A DNA stretch of 64,000 nucleotides from Halobellus limi (lineage in GTDB: Archaea; Halobacteriota; Halobacteria; Halobacteriales; Haloferacaceae). Shown piece by piece: positions 42,454-50,991 of this stretch; position 1 is the first letter of the stretch, and each line of letters starts with the position of its first letter. Where the stretch lies: contig NZ_CP031312.1 in NCBI RefSeq assembly GCF_004799685.1, positions 248,001 through 312,000 on the forward strand, given 5' to 3'. The notes beneath the pieces are model-generated. The model saw only the letters and a program-made list of their open reading frames with translations. It ran no database searches and was not told the DNA's origin. A program made the position numbers and the translations under genes.

Positions 42454-43251
42454 ATGACCGCTACGGACGCCGATCCGACCGACCGGCACGTCAGTGAGAA
42501 CGACGCTGCCGGGCAGACCGTCAGCGACGACGAGGCGGCCCAACGATCCGTCAGCGACGCTGGAGTGGCGGAACGAGCCTCCGGTGACGCTAACACGACC
42601 GAGCACGGCGTCGACCGTCCGGTCTCCCGCCGAGCGGCGCTCCGGGCCCTCGGGGGCGTCGCCGCCGCCGGCGCGACGCTCGGCACCGCCGCCTCGGGCG
42701 CGCAGGCGCAGTCCGCCGGCGACGTCGACGCCTGGCTGGAGGACACCTCGAACTACGACGGCGTCGTCGACCGGACCGGCAGCGACGCGGTGACCGTGGA
42801 GGTCGGCGTCGAGGCCAACCAGGGCGCGTTCGGCTTCGGGCCCGCGGCGATCCGGGTCTCGCCGGGGACGACCGTCACCTGGGAGTGGAACGGCAAGGGC
42901 GGGTCGCACAACGTCGTCCACACCGAGGGGAACTTCGAGTCCGACCTCGTCGAGTCGACCGACTACACGTTCGAGCACACGTTCGAGAGCGAGGGCACCT
43001 ACACGTACTCGTGCGTGCCGCACGAGACTCTCGGGATGAAGGGCGCCGTCGTCGTCGACGGGAGCGGCGGGGGCGCGGGCGGCGGTGACGGCGAAAGCGG
43101 CGGCGGGGGCGCCGGAATCGCCGCGCCGTTCGGCGATGCGGGCGCGAGAAACGCCGGCGGTCTCGCCCTCGGCGGGGTCTTCGCCGCCGCGCTCGCCTCC
43201 CCCGGACTCTTCGGTGCGTTCCTCTGGTTTAGAGAGCGCGGCGAGAAGTGA
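42454..43251 (+). CDS. Halocyanin-like blue copper protein, membrane-anchored
   Basis: A 265-residue protein. Residues 1-55 are an acidic low-complexity N-terminus before a Tat-like signal (SRRAALRALGG, about 58-68). The copper domain has the type 1 ligands His153 (GSHNVV), Cys188 and His191 (YSCVPHETLGM) and Met196. A Gly/Ser linker leads to a C-terminal transmembrane helix (about 235-258). It carries electrons outside the cell, probably to NirK, the multicopper oxidase or the oxidase. The long N-terminal extension before the signal peptide is odd; the real start may be nearer residue 56, but TATA spacing supports this ATG. Confidence 0.88.
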   Translation: MTATDADPTDRHVSENDAAGQTVSDDEAAQRSVSDAGVAERASGDANTTEHGVDRPVSRRAALRALGGVAAAGATLGTAASGAQAQSAGDVDAWLEDTSNYDGVVDRTGSDAVTVEVGVEANQGAFGFGPAAIRVSPGTTVTWEWNGKGGSHNVVHTEGNFESDLVESTDYTFEHTFESEGTYTYSCVPHETLGMKGAVVVDGSGGGAGGGDGESGGGGAGIAAPFGDAGARNAGGLALGGVFAAALASPGLFGAFLWFRERGEK

Positions 43252-43278
43252 CTCCCGACGCCGACGCCGCTCTCCCCT

Positions 43279-43647
43279 CTAATCGGTGCTCGTCTCGGCT
43301 CTGACCTCGCCCCACAGCTCCGAGAGCTGATCGGACGCGGACCGGGCGGGTGGCTTGACGTCGAGTTCGAGGTCCCCGTTCGGACACGTCACGACCACTT
43401 CCTCGAAGTCGATCGCGTAGCGGGCGGCGTCCTCGCCGGCCTGTTTCCGCAGCAGCCCCGCCTCGACCATCGATTCGAGTTTCGCGTACGCCGTCGACCG
43501 GGGGAGATCGCAGGCGCCGGCGATCTCCGCGGCCGTCCTCGGCTGATCCAGGGTTCGAAGGACGTCCCAGCACTGCTCGCTCGTCAGTGCGCCGAAGACG
43601 GTGTCGAAGTCCGGTTCCAGCGCGTCAGACAGTGGATTCGAAGACAT
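43279..43647 (-). CDS. Winged helix-turn-helix protein (TrmB/ArsR-like)
   Basis: A 122-residue regulator-like protein. LTSEQCWDVLRTLDQPRTAAEIAGACDLPRSTAYAKLESMVEAGLL (residues about 21-66) is a winged helix, followed by a beta wing (EDAARYAIDFEEVVVTCPNGDLELDV) with one Cys. It is divergent from the multicopper oxidase gene; their shared 210-base gap holds a palindrome (43779), but that site is 131 bases from this start. It could regulate the neighbouring copper genes. Confidence 0.75.
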   Translation of the reverse strand: MSSNPLSDALEPDFDTVFGALTSEQCWDVLRTLDQPRTAAEIAGACDLPRSTAYAKLESMVEAGLLRKQAGEDAARYAIDFEEVVVTCPNGDLELDVKPPARSASDQLSELWGEVRAETSTD

Positions 43648-43778
43648 TCGTCCTGTTAGCTTCCTCCCGACGGTCCGGCGTCGTATCCGTCGTTCGGCGA
43701 CGGACCGTTCTAAACGCTGCGCTCGCTCGATTCCGTCGCACGGTGACCGTAGCGGTTCGCCGGGGTTCCGCTCTCCCC

Positions 43779-43790
43779 CGAATATGTTCG
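43779..43790. promoter_or_regulatory. 12-bp palindrome (CGAATATGTTCG), site 6
   Basis: It lies 67 bases before the multicopper oxidase ATG. CTGGAACCG begins 17 nt after the site (43807-43815), then TATA (CTTATACG, 43823-43830) 28 nt before the ATG. Confidence 0.8.
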
Positions 43791-43857
43791 ATTCTCTCCG
43801 ACAGCGCTGGAACCGCGTCGACCTTATACGACCGTCACGCCCCCAGCGGCGAGTGTA

Positions 43858-45012
43858 ATGAGCAACTACGTAGGCGCACCCGGTTCGACGATGTCTCGCC
43901 GCGAGTTCCTGGCCGCCACCGGCGGAGCGGGCGTTCTCGGACTCGCCGGCTGTACCGCGCCGACGAACGAGCGGGCGGAGGCCGCGCTGGAAGAGGGTGC
44001 GGAGACCGCGGCGACCCAGCAGGGATCGCTCCCCTCGACCAGCCCGCCGGAGGTCGTCAACGTCGACGAGCGGGGCGGGTCGGTGACGCTGAAGTCGCTG
44101 CCGGCGCGGCACTCCGCGCACCCGCTGGAGTCGATGGGCGGCCCCGTCGAACTCCCGCAGGTGTGGGCCTTCCAGGCCGACGACGGCGACCCGAGCGTCC
44201 CGGGACCGATCCTCCGCACGACCGAGGGCAACGACATGGAGGTGACCCTGGACAACACGGAGGGGAAGCGGCCCCACACGCTCCACTTCCACGGCGTCCG
44301 GAAGGCCTGGAAGGACGACGGCGTCCCGACGACGACGGGGATCAGAGTCGACCCCGGCGAGACGCACACCTACACCATCCCCGCGAACGTGCCGGGCACG
44401 CACCTGTATCACTGCCACTACCAGACCCACCGACACATCGAGATGGGGATGTACGGGATCTTCAGAGTCGATCCCGAGGGCTACGAGCCCGCCGACCGGG
44501 AGTACTTTATGACGCTGAAGGACTGGGACTCCCGGCTCCCGCGGCAGATGGCCGGCGAAGACGCGCGCTACGACCCGCGGAACCGCAACCCCGACGTCTT
44601 CACGATCAACGGCAAGAGCGCGCCGCGGACGCTCCACCCGGAGGACGGCTCGCCGATCATCGTCAGCGAGGGCGAGCGGGTCCGGCTCCACCTCGCCAAC
44701 AACGGCTATATGAGCCACCCGATCCACATCCACAACCACCGCTTCGAGCGCGTGGAGAAAGACGGGGGACAGATTCCGGAGGCGGCGCGCCACGAGATGG
44801 ACGTCACGAACGTCGCCCCCGCCGAGCGACACACCATCGACTTCACGGCGGACGCCGAACCCGGCATCTACCTGCTGCACTGCCACAAGGTGAACCACGT
44901 GATGAACGGCGGCTTCTACCCCGGCGGGATGCTCGGCGGCGTCGTCTACGAGGACGCGATGGACACGGACATCTTCGCGCAGTTGATGGAGTACGCGGGG
45001 TACGAGGTGTAG
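43858..45012 (+). CDS. Two-domain multicopper oxidase lipoprotein
   Basis: A 384-residue exported protein: Tat motif SRREFLAATGG (13-23), lipobox GLAGCTAP (Cys32). It has two cupredoxin domains. Domain 1 carries His143/His145 (LHFHGV) and His185-Cys186-His187 with His191 (HCHYQTH). Domain 2 carries HPIHIH (287-292) and His341-Cys342-His343 with His347 (HCHKVNH). Both domains thus seem to have a type 1 Cys, the layout of a type A two-domain laccase-like oxidase, and not NirK. It may oxidise Cu(I), an organic substrate or an N compound. Palindrome and TATA spacing support this start. Confidence 0.85.
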   Translation: MSNYVGAPGSTMSRREFLAATGGAGVLGLAGCTAPTNERAEAALEEGAETAATQQGSLPSTSPPEVVNVDERGGSVTLKSLPARHSAHPLESMGGPVELPQVWAFQADDGDPSVPGPILRTTEGNDMEVTLDNTEGKRPHTLHFHGVRKAWKDDGVPTTTGIRVDPGETHTYTIPANVPGTHLYHCHYQTHRHIEMGMYGIFRVDPEGYEPADREYFMTLKDWDSRLPRQMAGEDARYDPRNRNPDVFTINGKSAPRTLHPEDGSPIIVSEGERVRLHLANNGYMSHPIHIHNHRFERVEKDGGQIPEAARHEMDVTNVAPAERHTIDFTADAEPGIYLLHCHKVNHVMNGGFYPGGMLGGVVYEDAMDTDIFAQLMEYAGYEV

Positions 45013-45091
45013 GCGTTCGGCGGTGAAGACGGGCGGGCGTCATCCGAGTGGCGGCTTCGAGAGCGAGTGTGAACCCGGCGGCCCACGAGGC

Positions 45092-45103
45092 CGAATATGT
45101 TCG
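45092..45103. promoter_or_regulatory. 12-bp palindrome (CGAATATGTTCG), site 7
   Basis: It lies 66 bases before the qNOR ATG. CGGGAACGG begins 18 nt after the site (45121-45129), then TATA-like CTTTTTGTTT (about 45135). Confidence 0.8.
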
Positions 45104-45169
45104 CCCCGTCTCGACCGCTTCGGGAACGGGCGCGCTTTTTGTTTGGGGTACTCTCGAACGTCTCCGTGT

Positions 45170-47452
45170 ATGCAGATACGACGCAAGACGATCGCGAAAG
45201 TGATCGCGGCGGTGTTCGTCTTCAATCTCGTTGTGATGGGCACGGGCGCGTGGTTCGCCTACGAGGAGGCGCCACCGATCCCCGAGCAGGTGGTCGGCCC
45301 CGACGGCGACGTCGTCGTCACGGGCGAGGAGATCCGCGACGGCAAGCGCACGTTCCAGCGCAACGGGCTGATGAACCACGGATCGATCCTGGGTAACGGC
45401 GCGTACTACGGCGCGGACTACACCGCCGACGCCCTGGAGTTGAAAGTGCAACACATGCGGAACTACTACGCGGAGGAGCGCTACGGCGACGCCTACGCCG
45501 ACCTCAGCTCCGAGCGTCAGGCGGCCATCGCCGACGTGGTGCAGCAGGACCTCGATCAGTCCTACGAGGGCGGCGACATCCGTTACTCCGAAGCGGAGCT
45601 GTACGCCCACGAGCAGGTCCGCGAGGAGTACGTAAAGCGGTACCACGAGGGCTCCCACGAGCGCGGGGTGGGCGAGGGGATGATCGACACCGCGGCCGAC
45701 GCCCGCCAGTTCGCGGACTTCGCGATGTGGACCGCGTGGTTCTCACACACCGACCGGCCGGGGAGTACCCACTCTTACACCAACGACTGGCCGTATCAGC
45801 CCGGCGCGGGTAACGATGCCACCCCCGCCGCGATGACCTGGAGCGTCATCGCGATGGTGCTGCTCGTCGCCGGCGCGGGGGCCGGCATCTGGCTCTACCG
45901 CTCCGTCGAACTCCCCGAACCGGAGGCTGCTGGACTCTCGGTCCCCGAGCCCGGCGACGTGAGCGTCTTCCCGAGCCAGCGCGCCGCGCTCCGGTTCGTT
46001 CCGGTCGCCGCGGGGCTGTTCCTCGCGCAGGTGCTCTTAGGCGGCCTGCTCGCGCACTTCTACATCGAACGCGCCGGCTTCTTCGGGATCGAGGAGATCT
46101 TCGGCGTGCACATCCTGCAGCTGCTCCCGTTCGCCATCGCGAAGACCTGGCACATCGACCTCGGGATCCTCTGGATCGCGGCGACGTGGCTCGGCGCGGG
46201 GCTGTTCCTCCCGCCGCTCCTGACCGGCCACGAACCGAAGCGACAGTCGACGTACGTGAACGGTCTGCTGGTCGCCATCGTCGTCGTCGTGGTCGGCGGT
46301 CTGGCCGGCATCTGGCTCGGGTCGAACGGCTACATCGGCGATCAGCTCTGGTGGCTGCTCGGCAACGAGGGGCTCGAATACCTGGAGGTCGGCAAGGTCT
46401 GGCAGGGCGGCATCCTCCTCGGGTTCCTCATCTGGGCGGTGCTGGCCGTCCGGGGCCTGAAGCCGCTGCTCGACCGCGAGCCGATCTACGGGCTGGCGCA
46501 TATGATCCTCTACGCCGGCGGGTCGATCGCGCTGCTCTTCACCGCCGGGTTCCTCTTCACGCCCTCGACGAACATCGCCGTCACGGAGTTCTGGCGCTGG
46601 TGGGTCGTCCATATGTGGGTCGAGGGCGCCTTCGAGTTCTTCATCGTCGCCATCATCGGGCTGACGCTCGTCTCGATGAACCTCCTGTCGCGCCGCAGCG
46701 CGGAGAAGGCGGTGATGCTGCAGGCGCTGCTCGTGATGGGCACCGGCGTCATCGGCGTCTCCCACCACTACTGGTGGATCGGGATGCCCGACATGTGGGT
46801 GCCGATCGGGAGCGTCTTCTCGACGCTGGAGCTCATCCCGCTGGTGTTCATCCTCTACGAGGCGCTGGGTCAGTACAGCGCGATGACCGTCGACGAGTTC
46901 CCCTACCGGCTCCCGTTCCTGTTCATCGTCGCCAGCGGGGTCTGGAACTTCGTCGGCGCCGGCGTGCTCGGGTTCTTCATCAACCTCCCGCTCATCAACT
47001 ACTACGAGCACGGGACCTACCTCACCGTCGGCCACGCCCACGCCGCGATGTTCGGCGCGTTCGGCTTCCTGGCGCTGGGGATGGTGACGTACATGCTCCA
47101 GCTCTCGATCGACCCCGCGCGCTGGGACGGCTCCTGGCTCCGCGCGGCGTTCTGGTGCTGGAACGTCGGCCTCGCGCTGATGGTGTTCGTCTCCGTCCTC
47201 CCGGTCGGGTTCCTCCAGTTGGAAGCCGTGTTCACGCAGGGGTACGCCGCGGGCCGGAGCCTGGCGTTCTACAACCAGCCGATCGTCCAGAACCTCTTCT
47301 GGGCGCGGCTCCCCGGTGACACGCTCATCATCGTCGGGACGGCGATCTACGCCGCCGACCTGGTCAGAAAGCGGTTCGTCCTCCGGCGCTCCGAGGACGA
47401 CCCCTCCGTCGACGATATGGCCGTGGCTGAGGGCGTGCTGAGCGACGACTGA
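45170..47452 (+). CDS. norZ: Quinol-dependent nitric oxide reductase (qNOR type)
   Basis: A 760-residue fused nitric oxide reductase with about 14 transmembrane helices and a large N-terminal extracellular domain (about residues 30-220), typical of qNOR. The catalytic core shows HILQLLPFAIAKTWHIDLG, WWVVHMWVEGAFEFF (with the conserved Glu), GVSHHYWWIGMPDMW and TVGHAHAAMFGAFGF, which hold the haem and FeB His ligands. It reduces two NO to N2O with electrons from quinol in the cytoplasmic membrane. The start at 45170 lies about 30 nt after a TATA-like box. It follows the multicopper oxidase but has its own palindrome. Confidence 0.93.
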   Translation: MQIRRKTIAKVIAAVFVFNLVVMGTGAWFAYEEAPPIPEQVVGPDGDVVVTGEEIRDGKRTFQRNGLMNHGSILGNGAYYGADYTADALELKVQHMRNYYAEERYGDAYADLSSERQAAIADVVQQDLDQSYEGGDIRYSEAELYAHEQVREEYVKRYHEGSHERGVGEGMIDTAADARQFADFAMWTAWFSHTDRPGSTHSYTNDWPYQPGAGNDATPAAMTWSVIAMVLLVAGAGAGIWLYRSVELPEPEAAGLSVPEPGDVSVFPSQRAALRFVPVAAGLFLAQVLLGGLLAHFYIERAGFFGIEEIFGVHILQLLPFAIAKTWHIDLGILWIAATWLGAGLFLPPLLTGHEPKRQSTYVNGLLVAIVVVVVGGLAGIWLGSNGYIGDQLWWLLGNEGLEYLEVGKVWQGGILLGFLIWAVLAVRGLKPLLDREPIYGLAHMILYAGGSIALLFTAGFLFTPSTNIAVTEFWRWWVVHMWVEGAFEFFIVAIIGLTLVSMNLLSRRSAEKAVMLQALLVMGTGVIGVSHHYWWIGMPDMWVPIGSVFSTLELIPLVFILYEALGQYSAMTVDEFPYRLPFLFIVASGVWNFVGAGVLGFFINLPLINYYEHGTYLTVGHAHAAMFGAFGFLALGMVTYMLQLSIDPARWDGSWLRAAFWCWNVGLALMVFVSVLPVGFLQLEAVFTQGYAAGRSLAFYNQPIVQNLFWARLPGDTLIIVGTAIYAADLVRKRFVLRRSEDDPSVDDMAVAEGVLSDD

Positions 47453-47573
47453 TCGAGCGGAGGCGTCGACGATCCGGTGACAGCGAGTCCCGATCGGCCA
47501 CACGCCACTCCCCGGGCGGACGGTCGAGACGCATTCTGTAGGTTCAAGGAGATCCGGCGTCAGCGTAGACGTA

Positions 47574-48503
47574 ATGTCGTCGCCCGACGTCGTCGCGGTC
47601 GGAAGTGCCGTCGTCGACCACGTCTACTCCCTCTCGAACCTGCCGGAACCGGACGGCGGTGCGTTCGTCCGCGAACACGCGACCGACGTGGGCGGCGTCG
47701 CGGCGAACGTCGCTTCGGGGCTCGCCGAGTTCGGGACCGAAACGGGAATCGTCACCCGCCTCGGTGCCGAGGCCGCTCCCGAGATCGAGGACGACCTCCG
47801 GGCACGCGGGATCGACTGCACCCGGGTTCGCTCCGGGCCCGAGGAGTCGTCCTACACGCTGATCCTGCGCGGGCCGGACGGCGAGCGAATGATCGTCGCC
47901 GGTGGGCAGAGCGTGCCGAACCTCCGACTCGACGACCGCGACATCGAGTACGCGGGTGAGGCCAGCGCGGTCTTCACAAGCGCCTACGCTCCCGACGAAG
48001 CGGTCTCGAGGCTCGTTCGCGCGCGTGAGCGCGGTGAGATCTCGACGCTCGTCTTCGACCTCGCCGGTCCGCTCTCGGAACTCGAAGGGCGGGGGACGAA
48101 GCCCGCGACGATCGACCGCGTGCTCTCGGTCGCCGACCTGTTCGTGGTCGGCGCGGTCGCCGCGCGGTCGTATTTCGGCACCGAGGCCGAGGCAACCGTC
48201 GCCGCGCTCGCTCGGCGAGACGTCTCACGTGCGGCGGTCACACAGGGGAGCAAGGGAGCATTCCTCCTCGACGGTGAGGCGGTGATCGACGTTCCGGCCT
48301 TCGACGTGGACGTGGAAGACACGACGGGCGCCGGCGACGCCTTCACCGCGGGGCTGATCCGGTCGTGGATACTCGAGGACCACTCGGCGAGGGACGCGGG
48401 ACGGTTCGCCGCTGCGGCGGCCGCGCTCAACTGCACTGCGACGGGCGCACGCGGCAACCTCCCGTCCGAATCGGAGGTTCGGGCGTTCGTCGAGACTCAC
48501 TGA
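47574..48503 (+). CDS. PfkB family carbohydrate kinase
   Basis: A 309-residue ribokinase-fold enzyme. The N-terminal DVVAVGSAVVDHVYSL and DVGGVAANVASGLAEFG bind the sugar; the C-terminal DTTGAGDAFTAG holds the catalytic Asp and anion hole. It phosphorylates a sugar or nucleoside with ATP; the specificity is not readable. GGAGAT precedes the ATG. It converges with the BtpA gene, overlapping it by seven bases (48497-48503). No palindrome precedes it, so it seems to be outside the island regulon. Confidence 0.88.
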   Translation: MSSPDVVAVGSAVVDHVYSLSNLPEPDGGAFVREHATDVGGVAANVASGLAEFGTETGIVTRLGAEAAPEIEDDLRARGIDCTRVRSGPEESSYTLILRGPDGERMIVAGGQSVPNLRLDDRDIEYAGEASAVFTSAYAPDEAVSRLVRARERGEISTLVFDLAGPLSELEGRGTKPATIDRVLSVADLFVVGAVAARSYFGTEAEATVAALARRDVSRAAVTQGSKGAFLLDGEAVIDVPAFDVDVEDTTGAGDAFTAGLIRSWILEDHSARDAGRFAAAAAALNCTATGARGNLPSESEVRAFVETH

Positions 48504-49294
48504 GGGACGGATTCGACCAGACGCTCGACCGCCGCCTCGTCGACGGGGTTCGTCGTCTCGGACCCGCGCTTGAGCGCCGTTCCGACGATCGCGCCGTCGG
48601 CGAGCGAGAGCAGTTCGGGGGCCGTCTCGGGCGTCACCCCGCTCCCGATCAGGACCGGCGCGTCGAGGCCGCGCGCGTCGCGGGACGCCACCACTCGTTC
48701 GAGGACGGTCGTGTCGACGGTCTCTCCCGTGCCGGCACCGCTCACGACCAGCGCGTCGGCACCGCCGCGTTCGACGAGCTCGCCGACCACCTCCTCGTAG
48801 GCGCGGTCGGCCAGCGGCGCGGAGTGCTTCACGTCGATGTCGGCGAGAACGGCGACGTCGGCGTCGAGTCGATCGCGGAGTCGCAGCGTCTCGTGGGCCG
48901 TGCCCTCGATGAGGCCCTGGTCGGTCAGACGGGCGCCCGTGTGGACGTTCACCCGGACGAACGAACCGCCGGTCGCGGCGGCGATTCCGAGCGCGCTCTG
49001 CACGTCGTTCCTGAGGACGTTCACGCCGAAAGGCACCGACACCCGATCGCGAAGCGCGGCCGCGAGCGCCGCGATGTCGGCGACGACGTGCCGGGGCACG
49101 CGGTCCGGATAGAAGGGCGCGTCGCCGAAGTTCTCGAGCATTATCCCGTCGACACCGCCCGATTCCAGAGCGGACGCATCGCGGCGTAGCCGCTCGCGAA
49201 TATCGCCTCGGTCTCCCTCGAAACCGGGAGACCCCGGAAGCGGCGGCAAGTGAACCATCCCGATGATCGGCGTGTCCGCGCTGAAGACGTCCAT
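48497..49294 (-). CDS. BtpA/SgcQ family TIM-barrel protein
   Basis: A 265-residue protein with the BtpA family pattern: IIGMVHLPPLPGSPGF at the start, GVDGIMLENFGDAPFYPDRVP, PFGVNVLRNDVQSALGIAAATGGSFVRVNVHTGARLTDQGLIEG and GADALVVSGAGTGE. In cyanobacteria BtpA affects photosystem I assembly, but in other microbes relatives are thought to be sugar or nucleoside aldolase-like enzymes. Here it ends against a PfkB kinase gene, which suggests a linked sugar-phosphate reaction. The ATG at 49294 precedes the first strand; an upstream in-frame start adds seven residues. Confidence 0.85.
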   Translation of the reverse strand: MDVFSADTPIIGMVHLPPLPGSPGFEGDRGDIRERLRRDASALESGGVDGIMLENFGDAPFYPDRVPRHVVADIAALAAALRDRVSVPFGVNVLRNDVQSALGIAAATGGSFVRVNVHTGARLTDQGLIEGTAHETLRLRDRLDADVAVLADIDVKHSAPLADRAYEEVVGELVERGGADALVVSGAGTGETVDTTVLERVVASRDARGLDAPVLIGSGVTPETAPELLSLADGAIVGTALKRGSETTNPVDEAAVERLVESVPQ

Positions 49295-49738
49295 ACGCCT
49301 TCTCGACCGCCCCACCGACTTAATCGTACAGATGCGCTCCCGGGTCGCGTGCGAATTGGCGCCTCGAACCAGGCGGCGTCGCTAAAACATCGCCCCCTGG
49401 CGGCATACGCTGGAACGTCGATCATCCGGCGGCTTCTGCTCGCGAGCGCGCGGCGGGAACGAGTCAGGGCGACGCCCGAATCCTCGAACGGTTCGTCGCT
49501 GACGTCGCCGCCGCGAGCATTTATATAGGAACGCGGGACCACTCGCGGTGTGATCTGAGAGACGCCCCGCGTCGGGCCGCGGTTGCTCGGCACGCCGACG
49601 TGGGGAATCGGACCGATGCGTCGGAGGCGTCCGACGGCATCGACCGTCCTGTGCCGACTGCTCGCCCCAGGCCGCTCCACCTCCGTCGCCTACGTCGACG
49701 ACATCCTCGCTCCGACACGCTCGCCGGCGACGACGCTC
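49295..49738. other. Intergenic region with an orphan promoter
   Basis: About 440 bases without a credible gene. The one strong signal is a TATA box at 49520-49527 (TTTATATA), good in either direction. On the plus strand the next 150 bases are GC-rich and hairpin-prone with no ORF, so a small RNA starting near 49550 is possible. On the minus strand it could drive the BtpA gene with a leader of about 200 nt. Confidence 0.4.
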
Positions 49739-50866
49739 TCAGTCCGCCCGGCCGGCCGGCATCGGACCCTCGTATCCCTCGGGAACGTACGCGCACAGCG
49801 GGTCGCTCGCCGTCGGATCGCCCGTGTGCGCGTACGCTCGCGACCGACTCCCGCCGCAGACGTGCCGGAACTCGCACGCGCCGCACTTCCCGCCCAGCGC
49901 GTCCGGGTCCCGGAGCGACCGGAAGAGGTCGCTGTCGCGGTACAGTTCGGTCAGCTCTCCCTCGCGGACGGACCCCGCCGACGCCGGCAGGAACCCCGAG
50001 GGGTACAGCTCTCCGGTGTGGCTCACGAACGCGAAGCCGTCGCCGGCGGTGATCCCCAGCCGACGACCGATGCCGTCCGCCGCCGGCGCCTCGCTCGCGT
50101 CGCGACGCCGCTGGATCGCGACGCGTCGGTAGTGCGGGGCCTCGGTCGTCTTCACCCCGAAGTCGGCCTCCTCGCTCACTTCCGAGAGCCACGCGAGTAT
50201 CCCCTCGGCGCGCTCGGGGGAGACCGGGTCCAGCAGCCGTCCCCGGCCGACGGGAACGAGGAAGAACACCGACCAGAGAACTGCACCGAGGTCGGAGACG
50301 CGGTCGCGGAGCGCCGGCAGTTCCCCGGCGGTCGACGCGCAGACGGTCGTGTTGATCTGCAGCGGGAGCCCGGCCTCCCGCGCCGCCTCCGCGGCTTCGA
50401 TCGTCTGCTCGAAGCTCCCCGACTCCCCGCGGAACTCGTCGTGGCTCTCGGCCGACGCGCCGTCGAGGCTCAGCGCCATCCGCCTGACGCCCGCGTCGGC
50501 GAGGTCATCGACGACCGACGGCGTGAGCGACGACGTCCCGCTCGGCGTCAGCGTCATCCGGAGTCCGATCTCCGTGCCGTACTCGATCAGTTCGAGCAGG
50601 TCGGGTCGCGCCAGCGGGTCGCCGCCGGAGAGGACCACGAGTTGCCTCTCGCCGAACTCCCGCGCCTGATCGAGCAGCCGCTTTCCCTCCGCGGTGGTCA
50701 GCTCCTCGGGGTGTCGGGCCGGCTTCGCGTCCGCGCGGCAGTGATCGCAGGCGAGGTCGCACGCCTGCGTGACCTCCCAGATGAGGACGAACGGCCGGTC
50801 GTCGGTGTCTATCGAACGCGGGTCCAGTCCGGCGTTCGGCGGTCCGGCGTGGTTCGGTCGAGTCAT
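49739..50866 (-). CDS. Radical SAM/SPASM domain enzyme, candidate peptide-modifying
   Basis: A 375-residue radical SAM protein. The [4Fe-4S] motif is Cys36, Cys40, Cys43 (CDLACDHC), with VVLSGGDPLARPDL after it. The C-terminal auxiliary cluster region has Cys328, Cys331, Cys337 and Cys358 (KCGACEFRHVCGGS), the SPASM/twitch type used by peptide-modifying enzymes and haem-biosynthesis relatives. At TGELYPSGF a Cys common in full SPASM proteins is Ser. A palindrome (50908) lies 41 bases upstream. No precursor gene is adjacent, but the CGCGG protein at 34561 has the same control site. A role in haem d1 or cofactor synthesis is the main alternative. Confidence 0.82.
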   Translation of the reverse strand: MTRPNHAGPPNAGLDPRSIDTDDRPFVLIWEVTQACDLACDHCRADAKPARHPEELTTAEGKRLLDQAREFGERQLVVLSGGDPLARPDLLELIEYGTEIGLRMTLTPSGTSSLTPSVVDDLADAGVRRMALSLDGASAESHDEFRGESGSFEQTIEAAEAAREAGLPLQINTTVCASTAGELPALRDRVSDLGAVLWSVFFLVPVGRGRLLDPVSPERAEGILAWLSEVSEEADFGVKTTEAPHYRRVAIQRRRDASEAPAADGIGRRLGITAGDGFAFVSHTGELYPSGFLPASAGSVREGELTELYRDSDLFRSLRDPDALGGKCGACEFRHVCGGSRSRAYAHTGDPTASDPLCAYVPEGYEGPMPAGRAD

Positions 50867-50907
50867 CGTGCGTCACGGTAGCGCCGCCGCCACCCAGGAT
50901 GATGCGC

Positions 50908-50919
50908 CGAACACGTTCG
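50908..50919. promoter_or_regulatory. 12-bp palindrome (CGAACACGTTCG), site 8
   Basis: It lies 41 bases before the radical SAM gene start (minus strand). A second site for the divergent gene is 22 bases away. Confidence 0.7.
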
Positions 50920-50941
50920 GCCGTCGACGCCCCTCGTCGAG

Positions 50942-50953
50942 AGAACATATTCG
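50942..50953. promoter_or_regulatory. 12-bp palindrome (AGAACATATTCG), site 9
   Basis: It lies 38 bases before the DUF2249-like gene start at 50992. One mismatch from the consensus; a GATTACGTA box follows 5-13 nt after it. Confidence 0.7.
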
Positions 50954-50991
50954 GCGTCGATTACGTACCGGTCGCCCCCCTCGTTCAGAGT

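Noticed and set aside
43858..45012. First read as a nitrite reductase because it is next to qNOR
   Set aside because: It has HCH motifs and HPIHIH of laccase-type oxidases in both domains; the true NirK pattern is at 51519-52595.
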